DNA of 64,000 nucleotides from Herbaspirillum sp. GW103. Its GTDB lineage: Bacteria; Pseudomonadota; Gammaproteobacteria; Burkholderiales; Burkholderiaceae_D. The notes below the pieces were generated by a model. It was not told the origin of the DNA. It made no database searches and saw only the letters and a program-made list of their open reading frames with translations. Position 1 is the first letter of the stretch. Every line of letters starts with the position of its first letter. Where the stretch lies: assembly GCF_000261365.1 (NCBI RefSeq), contig NZ_AJVC01000004.1, positions 744,001-808,000 on the forward strand. The letters are read 5' to 3'. Of this stretch, positions 54,440 through 62,599 are shown in pieces. The position numbers were made by a program, and so were the translations under genes.

Positions 54440-55435
54440 GTGAGGCTGATTCAATATCGCGACCTGCATGGCCAACGTCATGTCGGCATCGTCAATGGTC
54501 CCGCCATCCAGGCGCTGGGCGAGGTCGCCACCATGCGCGAACTGGGCCTGCTGGCCATCGAACGCAACACCGGGCTGGAACGCCTGGCCCAACTGCTCAA
54601 TACCGACCGGTCCGAGGACTACGCAGCGATCCTGGACGAGGGCCGCATCCTGGCACCGCTGGATCATCCCGATCCTGCACATTGTCGCGTCTCCGGCGCG
54701 GGCACCACACACCTGGGCAGCGCCACCACGCGCGACAAGATGCACCGCCGGCTGGAAGGCGATGAACTCGACAAGACCGATACGCAGCTGATGATCGAAT
54801 GGGGCATTGCCGGGGGCCGTCCCGCCCCGGGTACGGTGGGCGTGCAGCCGGAATGGTTTTACAAGGGTGATGGCAATTGCATCGTCGCGCCCGGCCAGCC
54901 GCTGCCGCGTCCCGACTTCGCGCTGGATGGCGGCGAGGAACCGGAGATCGTCGGTCTGTACCTGATCGATGCCGCGGGTTGTCCGCGCCGCCTCGGCTTT
55001 GCCATCGGCAACGAGTTCTCGGATCACGTGATGGAGCGCCGCAACTACCTCTACCAGGGGCACTCCAAGCTGCGCCACTGCGCCTTCGGGCCGGAGCTGC
55101 TGGTGGGTCTGCCTCCTGCACACCTGATCGGCATGACACGCATCCGGCGCCGTGGCCGCGTGATCTGGGAACAGGAATTCCTGACCGGCCCGGACAACAT
55201 GTGCCATGCCATCGAGAATCTCGAATATCACTATTTCAAATACGCCCACCTGCTGCACGCGGGGGACGTGCACGTGCACTTCATGGGCGCGGCCAACCTG
55301 TCCTTCGCCTACAGTGTGCGTACCGAGGACGGTGACAGCATCGAAATCAGTATTCCCGACTTCGGCGCACCGCTGGTCAATGGCATTGAGTACGTGAAGT
55401 CGATGTTTCAACCGGGCGGTGTCAGGCAGCTCTAG
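54440..55435 (+). CDS. AraD1/GguC family protein (FAH-superfamily sugar-acid enzyme)
   Basis: 331 residues. The sequence ('RLIQYRDLHGQRHVGIV' start, 'SGAGTTHLGSATTRDKMH', 'GGRPAPGTVGVQPEWFYKG', 'EPEIVGLYLID', 'GNEFSDHVMERRNYLYQGHSK') matches the AraD1/GguC group, which is fused to or placed in arabinose and sugar-acid gene clusters and shares the fumarylacetoacetate hydrolase fold; it probably dehydrates or hydrolyses a 2-keto-3-deoxy acid. The start is GTG 54440 because AAGGAG lies 5 nt before it; an ATG eight codons upstream lacks a ribosome site. First gene of the putative catabolic operon. Confidence 0.85.
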   Translation: MRLIQYRDLHGQRHVGIVNGPAIQALGEVATMRELGLLAIERNTGLERLAQLLNTDRSEDYAAILDEGRILAPLDHPDPAHCRVSGAGTTHLGSATTRDKMHRRLEGDELDKTDTQLMIEWGIAGGRPAPGTVGVQPEWFYKGDGNCIVAPGQPLPRPDFALDGGEEPEIVGLYLIDAAGCPRRLGFAIGNEFSDHVMERRNYLYQGHSKLRHCAFGPELLVGLPPAHLIGMTRIRRRGRVIWEQEFLTGPDNMCHAIENLEYHYFKYAHLLHAGDVHVHFMGAANLSFAYSVRTEDGDSIEISIPDFGAPLVNGIEYVKSMFQPGGVRQL

Positions 55436-55636
55436 CTGCGCTGCAGTTGCACCGTCGTTGCAGCCACACCGCCCGGCCCCAGGCGCGCCGCCAGGCGCAT
55501 GACATACCGGCAATCGTGCCAAGGCCCCGACCTCGCGGTCATACAACAAGAGGCCGCCCCCAGGAAATTCAACCAAGGAGACCACCCTCATGCAGCTATA
55601 CCCGCCTCGCCCCCACGCCGTAAGGACGGAGCGTCG

Positions 55637-56320
55637 ATGAACTACACCTTCGATTTCATGAGCGTCTTCGCCAACTGGGACCGCCTGCTGATGGGCGCCT
55701 GGCTGACGATACAGCTCTCGGCCTTGTCCATCGTATCGGGCTTCGTGGTCGGCACGCTCTGCGCGATTGCCGGCAAGAGCCGACTGGCGCTGGTGCGCGG
55801 CCTGGTGCAGGCGTATGTCGAAATCATCCGCAACACGCCACTGCTGGTGCAGGTGTTCCTGGTGTTCTTCGGCCTGGCCAGCATCGGCTGGAAGCTGACC
55901 GCCGAGACTGCCGCAGTCATTGCGCTCACCGTCAACGTGGGTGCCTATACCACCGAGATCATGCGCGCCGGCATCAACTCCATCCATCCGGGCCAGATCG
56001 AGGCGGCCGAATGCCTGGGCATGTCGCGCTTTCACGTCTACTGGCACGTGGTGCTGCTGCCGGCGGTGGAGCGCGTCTATCCCTCGCTGACCAGCCAGTT
56101 CATCCTGCTGATGCTGGCCTCCAGCATCACCTCGCAGATTTCGGCAGAAGAGCTGACCGCCACCGCCAACCTGGTGCAGTCGGAAACCTTCCGCAGCTTC
56201 GAGGTGTATGCAGTCATCGCGGTGGCCTACCTGGTGCTGTCCTTCCTGTTCCGGGGCGCCTTCTGGGCAATCAGCCAGATGGCCTTCGTGCGCAAGCGCA
56301 AGCTTGGCACCAATCTTTGA
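55637..56320 (+). CDS. ABC importer permease, polar-amino-acid (HisM) type
   Basis: 227 residues, five membrane segments. 'EIIRNTPLLVQVFLVFFGL' is the family motif and 'AGINSIHPGQIEAAECLGM' the EAA loop. It is followed at 9 nt by a second permease, then ATPase and binding protein. The start ATG 55637 follows GACGGAGCG; upstream in-frame sequence is the intergenic spacer. In this locus the importer is likely to move a sugar acid or related anion rather than an amino acid, but that is inference from context. Confidence 0.9.
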   Translation: MNYTFDFMSVFANWDRLLMGAWLTIQLSALSIVSGFVVGTLCAIAGKSRLALVRGLVQAYVEIIRNTPLLVQVFLVFFGLASIGWKLTAETAAVIALTVNVGAYTTEIMRAGINSIHPGQIEAAECLGMSRFHVYWHVVLLPAVERVYPSLTSQFILLMLASSITSQISAEELTATANLVQSETFRSFEVYAVIAVAYLVLSFLFRGAFWAISQMAFVRKRKLGTNL

Positions 56321-56329
56321 GGAGACGTG

Positions 56330-56980
56330 ATGAACGCATTCAGTTTCCTGCACGTGGAATATCTGCTGCAAGCTGCCGTCTGGACCGTGGTGCTGTCACT
56401 GGTCGCCTTTGTCTTCGGTGGCGTGGCCGGTTTCGTGATCGCCTTGTGGCGGGTCTCGCCCAATGCCCTTCTGCGCGGCATCGCCAGTACCTACATCCAG
56501 GTGGTGCAAGGCATTCCGCTGCTGGTGATCCTGTTCGTGGCCTACTTCGGACTGGCCATCGCCGGCCTGAAGCTGACCCCGCTGGTGGCCGCCGGAATTT
56601 CCTTTGCGATCTACTGCGCCGCCTTCCTCGGCGAGATCTGGCGCGGCTGCATCCAGGCAGTTCCCAAGACCCAATGGGAAGCCTCGGAATGCCTGGGCTT
56701 CAACCGCTTCGAGCAGCTCACCAAGGTGATCCTGCCGCAGGCGATCAAGATCGCCACGCCGCCGACCGTGGGCTTCATGGTGCAGATCGTCAAGAACACC
56801 TCGCTGGCATCGGTGATCGGCTTCGTCGATCTCTCGCGCGCCGGCCAGATCATCAACAACTCGACCTTCCAGCCGTTCACCGTATTCGGCTGCGTCGCCC
56901 TCATCTATTTTTGCCTGTGCTTCCCGCTGTCAGCGCTGTCCAAGCACTTTGAAAGGAAACTGAATGTCAGCCATCGTTAA
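56330..56980 (+). CDS. ABC importer permease, polar-amino-acid type (second subunit)
   Basis: 216 residues, five membrane segments, with 'VVQGIPLLVILFVAYFGLAI' and the EAA loop 'GCIQAVPKTQWEASECLGF'. ATG 56330 has GAGGAG 5 nt upstream that overlaps the end of the first permease gene. Its 3' end overlaps the ATPase gene by 17 nt, so the cassette is tightly coupled. Confidence 0.92.
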   Translation: MNAFSFLHVEYLLQAAVWTVVLSLVAFVFGGVAGFVIALWRVSPNALLRGIASTYIQVVQGIPLLVILFVAYFGLAIAGLKLTPLVAAGISFAIYCAAFLGEIWRGCIQAVPKTQWEASECLGFNRFEQLTKVILPQAIKIATPPTVGFMVQIVKNTSLASVIGFVDLSRAGQIINNSTFQPFTVFGCVALIYFCLCFPLSALSKHFERKLNVSHR

Positions 56981-57698
56981 GATCAAGGACCTGCACAAGA
57001 GCTTCGGCAGCAACAAGGTATTGAACGGCGTGTCGCTGGATGTGCAGAAGGGCCAGATGGTGGCCATCATCGGCAAGAGCGGCTCGGGCAAGAGCACGCT
57101 GCTGCGTTGCCTGAACGGTCTGGAGAAAGTCGACGGCGGTGACATCCATGTATGCGGACATGATATTCATCATCCGGACAAGCTCAACCTGCGTGAGTTG
57201 CGCAAGCAGGTCGGCATCGTCTTCCAGAGCTACAACCTGTTCCCGCACCTGACGGTGGAGCGCAACATCACGCTGGCGCTGACCACCATCAAGAAGATGT
57301 CGACCGAGCAAGCCAAGACGATCGCCCACAAGGTGCTGCAACTGGTCGGGCTGGAAAACAAGAAGGAAGCCTATCCCGAGCAGCTCTCCGGAGGCCAGGC
57401 GCAACGCGTGGCGATTGCCCGCTCGCTGGCCATGGCGCCGGAACTGATGCTGTTCGACGAGGTGACCTCGGCGCTGGATCCGGAACTGACGGCCGAAGTG
57501 CTCAAGGTGATGGAAGACCTGGCACGCGGCGGCATGACCATGGTGCTGGTCACGCACGAGATGGCCTTTGCCCGCAAGCTGGCCGATGTGCTGGTGTTCA
57601 TGCACCAGGGCCAGGTGTGGGAGATCGGCCCGCCCGACGAACTCTTCAGCAACCCGAAGACGGCTGAATTGCAGAAGTTCGTCTCCAGCGACCTGTGA
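56964..57698 (+). CDS. ABC importer ATP-binding protein, polar-amino-acid type
   Basis: 244 residues. Walker A 'GKSGSGKST', Q-loop 'VFQSYNLFPHLT', signature 'LSGGQAQRVAIARSL', Walker B 'LMLFDEVTSALD' and switch 'VTHEMAFA'. The usual DEPTSALD is DEVTSALD here, a common variant. It drives the two permeases encoded just upstream. Confidence 0.94.
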   Translation: MSAIVKIKDLHKSFGSNKVLNGVSLDVQKGQMVAIIGKSGSGKSTLLRCLNGLEKVDGGDIHVCGHDIHHPDKLNLRELRKQVGIVFQSYNLFPHLTVERNITLALTTIKKMSTEQAKTIAHKVLQLVGLENKKEAYPEQLSGGQAQRVAIARSLAMAPELMLFDEVTSALDPELTAEVLKVMEDLARGGMTMVLVTHEMAFARKLADVLVFMHQGQVWEIGPPDELFSNPKTAELQKFVSSDL

Positions 57699-57765
57699 CG
57701 AGCACGTTTTCAGCTTGTATGGATTTTTTTTCAGCAGCACCCCTACAATCACTCAGGAGACATCA

Positions 57766-58572
57766 ATGAAAAAACTGTTCAACTTCACCAAGAAGGCCGC
57801 CGCCATCGTGCTGGGCCTGGCCTGCTTTGCCCAGGCTGCCCACGCCGATGCGCTGGCCGACATCAAGGCGCGCAAGAAGGTGCTCATCGCCATCGACCTC
57901 GGGGCGCCGCCCTTCGGCATGACCAATGCCAAGCTGGAACCGCAGGGCTCGGATGTGGAAACGGCGCGCCTGCTGGCCAAGGATATGGGCGTGGAGCTGG
58001 AGATCGTGCAGGTGACCGGTCCCAACCGCATTCCCTTCCTGATGACCGGCAAGGCCGACATGGTGATCTCGTCCTTCTCCATCACCCCGGAACGCCAGAA
58101 GGTAGTCGCCTTCACCCAGCCCTATGGCGCCTCGCAGTTCGTGGTGGCCGCCCCCAAGAGCGAGAACATCAAGAGCCTCAATGACCTGGTCGGCAAGCGC
58201 GTGGCCGTGGTACGCGGCAACATGCAGGATTCGCTGCTGACCCCGATCGCGCCCAAGGGTACCAGCATCGTGCGCTTCGATGACGATGCCACCGTGACGG
58301 CGGCCATCATCTCGGGCCAGGTCGATGCACTGTGCACGCCCAATTCGCTGGCCTCGGCCATTGCCAAGCAGAACCCGTCCAAGAACCTGGAAACCAAGTT
58401 CGCCATCAAGGACATCCCCTATGCCATCGGCCTGCGCAAGGGCGAGCCGGCACTGGAGAAGTGGCTCAACGACTGGATCACCACCAACCTCAAGAATGGC
58501 AAGCTGCCCGGCATCTACCAGCAATGGGTGGGCAGCCCCATGCCTGATCTGGCCCAGTTCGCCGCCAAGTAA
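57766..58572 (+). CDS. ABC importer periplasmic binding protein, family 3
   Basis: 268 residues. Signal peptide with 'MKKLFNFTKKAA' n-region and cleavage after 'AAHA'. The mature domain ('KVLIAIDLGAPPFGMTNAKLEPQG', 'GTSIVRFDDDATVTAAIISGQVDA') is a family 3 solute-binding fold. The residues that clamp the amino-acid alpha-carboxylate in this family are broadly kept ('SSFSITPERQKVVAF'), so the ligand has a carboxylate; amino acid and aldonate are both possible. A stem-loop follows the gene. Confidence 0.9.
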   Translation: MKKLFNFTKKAAAIVLGLACFAQAAHADALADIKARKKVLIAIDLGAPPFGMTNAKLEPQGSDVETARLLAKDMGVELEIVQVTGPNRIPFLMTGKADMVISSFSITPERQKVVAFTQPYGASQFVVAAPKSENIKSLNDLVGKRVAVVRGNMQDSLLTPIAPKGTSIVRFDDDATVTAAIISGQVDALCTPNSLASAIAKQNPSKNLETKFAIKDIPYAIGLRKGEPALEKWLNDWITTNLKNGKLPGIYQQWVGSPMPDLAQFAAK

Positions 58573-58586
58573 GACTGTCGTTTCCG

Positions 58587-58618
58587 GCATGCCGCGCCTG
58601 CAACCGGGCCCGGCATGC
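58587..58618 (+). other. Stem-loop downstream of the binding-protein gene
   Basis: GCATGCCG (58587-58594) pairs with CGGCATGC (58611-58618) across a 16-nt loop, 14 nt after the stop and without a T-run. As with other binding-protein genes it may slow 3' decay of the upstream mRNA and so raise binding-protein output relative to downstream enzymes. Confidence 0.4.
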
Positions 58619-58671
58619 GCCCGCCGCCCGCGCGGCCAGCCTGCAGCATCCACGTTCTCACCGAGATCAAC

Positions 58672-60207
58672 ATGAAAGCACACTCTCCCGTCATCCGCCT
58701 GAATCCGGTCGATGATGTCGTCATTGCCCGCCAGCAGCTCATTTCCGGCACCGTACTGCAAGACGAAGGCGGCCTCAAGGTCCAGGGCCTCATTCCCGCC
58801 GGCCACAAGATGGCCACCCGCGCCATCGCCAGCGGTGAGCCGGTCAAGCGCTATGGCCAGATCATCGGCACGGCCAGCCAGGACATCGCGCCCGGCCAGC
58901 ACGTGCACACCCACAACCTGGCCATGGCCGAGTTCTCGCGTGAACACCATTTCGGCGCGGACGTGAAACCGGTCGATTTCGTCGCCCAGCCGGCTACCTT
59001 CATGGGCATCGTGCGTCCGGATGGCCGCGTGGCCACACGCAACTACATCGGCGTGCTGACCTCGGTGAACTGCTCGGCCACGGCGGCCCGCGCCATCGCC
59101 GATTACTTCCGGCGCGATATCCATCCTGAAGTGCTGGCCGACTATCCCAACATCGATGGCGTGGTGGCGCTGACCCACGGCCAGGGCTGTGCGCTCGATT
59201 CGCAGGGCGAGCCCTTGCAGATCCTGCGCCGCACCCTGGCCGGCTATGCCACCCATCCCAACTTCGCCGCCGTGCTGGTAGTGGGCTTGGGCTGCGAGAC
59301 CAACCAGATCTCCGGCCTCATGGAAAGCCACAACCTCAAGGAAGGCGAATACTTCCACACCTTCACCATCCAGGGCACCGGTGGCACCGCCAAGACCGTG
59401 GCGCTGGGGATCGAGAAGATCAAGAAGATGCTGCCCAAGGCCAACGACATCAAGCGCGAGCCGGTATCGGCCAAACATCTGACGCTGGGCCTGCAATGTG
59501 GCGGTTCCGATGGCTATTCGGGCATCACTGCCAACCCGGCGCTGGGTGCAGCGGTGGACTTGCTGGTGCGGCATGGCGGTACTGCCATCCTTTCTGAAAC
59601 ACCGGAAATCTATGGTGCCGAACACCTGTTGACCCGTCGTGCGGTGACGCCGGAAGTCGGTGAGAAGCTGCTGGCGCGCATTGCCTGGTGGGAGGAGTAT
59701 TGCGCCAAGAACGATGCCGAGATGAACAACAATCCCTCGGCCGGCAACAAGGCCGGTGGCCTGACCACCATCCTGGAGAAATCGCTGGGCGCAGTTGCCA
59801 AGGGCGGCACCACCAACCTGGTGGATGTCTACAAGTATGCCGAGACCGTGACCGCACGCGGCTTTGTCTTCATGGATACCCCGGGCTATGACCCCATCTC
59901 GGCCACCGGCCAGGTCGCCGGCGGCGCCAACATGATCTGCTTCACCACCGGCCGTGGTTCGGCCTATGGCTGCGCACCGGCCCCCTCGCTCAAGCTGGCG
60001 ACCAACACGGCGCTGTGGCAACGCCAGGAAGAAGACATGGACATCAACTGTGGCGAGATTGCCGACGGGAATGTTACCCCGCAGGAAATTGGTGAGCGCT
60101 TCTTCCAGATGATCCTCGACACCGCCTCCGGCAAGAAGACCAAGAGCGAACTGCATGGCTATGGGCAGGATGAATTCGTGCCCTGGCATATCGGTGTCTA
60201 TACCTGA
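58672..60207 (+). CDS. UxaA/GarD-family sugar-acid dehydratase
   Basis: 511 residues. An N-terminal SAF-type domain (to about residue 95, 'VIRLNPVDDVVIARQQL', 'GQHVHTHNLA') is followed by the altronate dehydratase body ('GIVRPDGRVATRNYIGVLTSVNCSATAA', 'VVALTHGQGCALD', 'VLVVGLGCETNQI', 'LGLQCGGSDGYSGITANPA', 'MDTPGYDPISATGQVAGGAN'). The family dehydrates altronate, galactarate or D-arabinonate-like acids to 2-keto-3-deoxy acids with an iron/manganese site. The gene follows the importer and precedes the FAH-fold and SDR genes, supporting a pentonate or hexonate substrate; a UxaA-family D-arabinonate dehydratase has been described from Herbaspirillum huttiense, which I mention from memory. Confidence 0.88.
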   Translation: MKAHSPVIRLNPVDDVVIARQQLISGTVLQDEGGLKVQGLIPAGHKMATRAIASGEPVKRYGQIIGTASQDIAPGQHVHTHNLAMAEFSREHHFGADVKPVDFVAQPATFMGIVRPDGRVATRNYIGVLTSVNCSATAARAIADYFRRDIHPEVLADYPNIDGVVALTHGQGCALDSQGEPLQILRRTLAGYATHPNFAAVLVVGLGCETNQISGLMESHNLKEGEYFHTFTIQGTGGTAKTVALGIEKIKKMLPKANDIKREPVSAKHLTLGLQCGGSDGYSGITANPALGAAVDLLVRHGGTAILSETPEIYGAEHLLTRRAVTPEVGEKLLARIAWWEEYCAKNDAEMNNNPSAGNKAGGLTTILEKSLGAVAKGGTTNLVDVYKYAETVTARGFVFMDTPGYDPISATGQVAGGANMICFTTGRGSAYGCAPAPSLKLATNTALWQRQEEDMDINCGEIADGNVTPQEIGERFFQMILDTASGKKTKSELHGYGQDEFVPWHIGVYT

Positions 60208-60274
60208 TGCTGATGCAGATCATCAGGGCCCGGCTGCGTTTGGGCTAGTGTCATTCACAGTCAATCATGCCGAT

Positions 60275-60359
60275 CCGTATTACCGCGACACAGGTCGCGT
60301 AATACGGGCTGCCGGCCAAGCATCCTTGCCTTCGGGCATCCACGCGGATGAGGATGCTT
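60275..60359 (+). other. Structured intergenic segment inside the sugar-acid operon
   Basis: The 258-nt spacer between the dehydratase and the FAH-fold gene holds two adjacent structures. The first is a 14-bp stem with one bulge, CCGTATTA...TAATACGG (60275-60307). The second is a 9-bp stem AAGCATCCT/AGGATGCTT (60318-60326 with 60351-60359) enclosing a TGCC-TTCG-GGCA tetraloop hairpin and a small TCC-ACGC-GGA hairpin, i.e. a three-way junction. Neither has a T-run. They may be mRNA processing or stabilising elements, a repeat element, or a cis-regulatory RNA. Confidence 0.5.
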
Positions 60360-60465
60360 CGCCCGCGGTTGGTGCGGTCCGTCTTCCCCCTGCAGAACAA
60401 CATATTGTGGCGCCGCCCGCTTCCCGTGTAGTCCGGGTACGCCTCCAACATAAGGAATCAAGAAC

Positions 60466-61641
60466 ATGACTCACAGTTACTCGCTCCAGGCACATCTGCC
60501 TGAAGACCACGCAGAGGCCACGCTGATCGGCCGTCTCTGGCAACCGGGCGTGGGCCCGGTGCTGGTGAGGATTGATGCCGATGGTGCGTATGACCTCACG
60601 CTCATCGCCGCGACGTCCAGTCAATTGCTGGAACTCGATGATCCCGCCGCCGCCGTGCGCGCGGCCACCAACATGACGCGCCTGGCCACGCTGCAGGAGC
60701 TGCTGGACAATGCCGACGCCGGCCGCCGTGACACTTCGCGCCCCTGGCTGCTGGCGCCCATCGACCTGCAGGCCGTCAAGGCCAGCGGCGTGACCTTCGT
60801 GGCCAGCATGCTGGAGCGCGTGATCGAGGAACAGGCACGCGGCGACGCCGGCAAGGCGGAGTCGGTACGCAAGGCGATCACGGCAGTGATCGGTGACAAC
60901 CTCTCCAGCGTGGTGCCGGGCTCGCCGGAAGCCGCGCGCCTGAAGGAAGTATTGCTGGAGCAAGGCGTGTGGTCGCAATACCTGGAAGTGGGCATCGGTC
61001 CGGATGCGGAGATCTTTACCAAGGCGCAACCGATGTCGTCGGTGGGGCTGGGCGATGAGGTCGGCATTCATCCCAAGTCGGCCTGGAACAATCCGGAACC
61101 GGAGATCGTGCTGGCCATCAACAGCAGGGGCAAGGTGGTCGGCGCTACGCTGGGCAATGACGTCAACCTGCGCGACTTCGAAGGCCGCAGCGCACTGTTG
61201 CTGGGCAAGGCCAAGGACAACAACGCCTCCTGCGCAGTCGGACCTTTCATTCGTCTGTTCGACGCAAACTTTTCAATTGACGATGTACGCCGCGCCGAAC
61301 TTACAATGCGGGTCGATGGTACGGAAGGCTTCACGCTCAAGGGCAGCAGCTCGATGTCCATGATCAGTCGCGATCCGCTGCAACTGGTGGAACATGCGAT
61401 CGGTCCCAATCACCAGTATCCGGATGGGCTGGTGCTGTTCCTGGGCACCATGTTCGCACCGACCCAGGACCGCTTCGGTCCCGGCCAGGGATTCACGCAT
61501 CAGGTGGCTGACATCGTCACCATCTCCACGCCCCGGTTGGGTGCACTGGTGAACACGGTGAACTTCAGCGACCAGACGGCACCGTGGACCTTCGGGCTTA
61601 CCGCGCTGTTCAAGAATCTGGCCCACCGCAAACTCATTTAA
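60466..61641 (+). CDS. XylX-like FAH-superfamily enzyme (2-keto-3-deoxy-sugar-acid dehydratase or diketo-acid hydrolase)
   Basis: 391 residues. The sequence follows the Caulobacter XylX type closely ('GVTFVASMLERVIEEQARGDA', 'WSQYLEVGIGPDAEIFTKAQPMSS', 'NNPEPEIVLAINSRG', 'LGNDVNLRDFEGRSALLLGKAKDNNAS', 'TPRLGALVNTVN'). XylX dehydrates 2-keto-3-deoxy-D-xylonate to 2-oxoglutarate semialdehyde; related FAH-fold enzymes hydrolyse 2,4-diketo-3-deoxy acids to pyruvate plus glycolate or lactate. The metal ligands are the E-x-E pair in 'PEPEIVL' and a downstream Asp in 'GNDVNLRD'. AAGGAATC precedes the ATG. The SDR follows at 16 nt. Confidence 0.88.
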   Translation: MTHSYSLQAHLPEDHAEATLIGRLWQPGVGPVLVRIDADGAYDLTLIAATSSQLLELDDPAAAVRAATNMTRLATLQELLDNADAGRRDTSRPWLLAPIDLQAVKASGVTFVASMLERVIEEQARGDAGKAESVRKAITAVIGDNLSSVVPGSPEAARLKEVLLEQGVWSQYLEVGIGPDAEIFTKAQPMSSVGLGDEVGIHPKSAWNNPEPEIVLAINSRGKVVGATLGNDVNLRDFEGRSALLLGKAKDNNASCAVGPFIRLFDANFSIDDVRRAELTMRVDGTEGFTLKGSSSMSMISRDPLQLVEHAIGPNHQYPDGLVLFLGTMFAPTQDRFGPGQGFTHQVADIVTISTPRLGALVNTVNFSDQTAPWTFGLTALFKNLAHRKLI

Positions 61642-61657
61642 TCGCAAAGGAACAAGC

Positions 61658-62422
61658 ATGTCCGCATCCACTGGCCGCCTCGCCGGCAAGACCGTCCTCA
61701 TCACCGCTGCCGCCCAGGGCATTGGCCGCGCCTCCACCGAACTGTTTGCGCGGGAAGGTGCGCGCGTCATCGCCACCGACATCAGCAAGACGCACCTCGA
61801 TGAGCTGGCCTCCATCGCCGGTGTGGAAACGCATCTGCTGGATGTCACCGATGACGCAGCCATCAAGGCACTGGTGGCCAAGGTCGGCACCGTCGATGTG
61901 CTGTTCAACTGCGCCGGCTATGTCGCTGCAGGCAACATCCTGGAGTGTGATGACAAGGCTTGGGACTTCTCCTTCAACCTCAATGCCAAGGCCATGTTCC
62001 ATACCATCCGTGCGGTGTTGCCTGGCATGCTGGCCAAGAAGGCCGGTTCCATCGTCAATATCGCCTCGGCTGCATCGAGCGTGAAGGGGGTGGCCAATCG
62101 CTTCGCCTATGGCGCTTCCAAGGCTGCGGTGGTGGGATTGACCAAGTCGGTGGCGGCTGACTTCGTCTCGCAGGGCATCCGTTGCAATGCGATCTGCCCG
62201 GGCACCATCGAATCGCCCTCGCTGAACCAGCGCATCAGCACCCAGGCCAAGGAAACCGGCAAGAGCGAGGACGAAGTACGCGCCGCCTTCGTGGCCCGCC
62301 AACCCATGGGCCGCATCGGCAAGGCCGAGGAAGTGGCGGCGCTGGCGCTTTACCTGGCATCGGACGAGTCCAACTTCACCACGGGTTCGATTCACATGAT
62401 CGATGGGGGCTGGTCCAACTAG
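61658..62422 (+). CDS. Short-chain dehydrogenase of the DHRS6/2-keto-3-deoxy-acid dehydrogenase type
   Basis: 254 residues. The NAD motif is 'TAAAQGIGRA' (residues 16-25), 'NCAGYV' follows at 84-89, and the active site has Y151-x3-K155 in 'YGASKAA' with a serine cluster before it. The C-terminal half ('SVKGVANRFAYGASK', 'CPGTIESPSLNQRI', 'ASDESNFTTGSIHMIDGGWSN') is characteristic of the DHRS6-like group, which in bacteria includes 2-keto-3-deoxy-L-fuconate and -pentonate 4-dehydrogenases. Together with an FAH-fold hydrolase such an enzyme gives the oxidative route to pyruvate and a 2-hydroxyacid. A strong terminator at 62470-62497 ends the operon. Confidence 0.88.
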   Translation: MSASTGRLAGKTVLITAAAQGIGRASTELFAREGARVIATDISKTHLDELASIAGVETHLLDVTDDAAIKALVAKVGTVDVLFNCAGYVAAGNILECDDKAWDFSFNLNAKAMFHTIRAVLPGMLAKKAGSIVNIASAASSVKGVANRFAYGASKAAVVGLTKSVAADFVSQGIRCNAICPGTIESPSLNQRISTQAKETGKSEDEVRAAFVARQPMGRIGKAEEVAALALYLASDESNFTTGSIHMIDGGWSN

Positions 62423-62469
62423 GCAGGGAGCTGATGATCAGACAGATCAGACAGGTGATGTAGATCAGG

Positions 62470-62497
62470 ACGGCATGCTTCGCGCATGCCGTTTTTT
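62470..62497 (+). terminator. Terminator after the SDR gene
   Basis: ACGGCATGC/GCATGCCGT with a 5-nt loop followed by a T-run, 48 nt after the SDR stop. Confidence 0.92.
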
Positions 62498-62599
62498 CTT
62501 TGGGGGTGTCCGGTGCTGACAGTGTTGTGGATCAGGTTTATCAATCCAGATCCTCGCGGCATAATGGGCGCTTCCTCACTCAAGCTGACAGGCAAGCCC

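Noticed and set aside
54284-56371. Long minus-strand frame opposite the AraD1-like and first permease genes
   Set aside because: Shadow of the real plus-strand genes; no ribosome site, no motif, and it spans the intergenic spacer without change in character.
57763-60189. 808-codon minus-strand frame opposite the binding protein and dehydratase
   Set aside because: Composition is His/Gly/Asp-rich without domains; the plus strand holds complete, recognisable genes.
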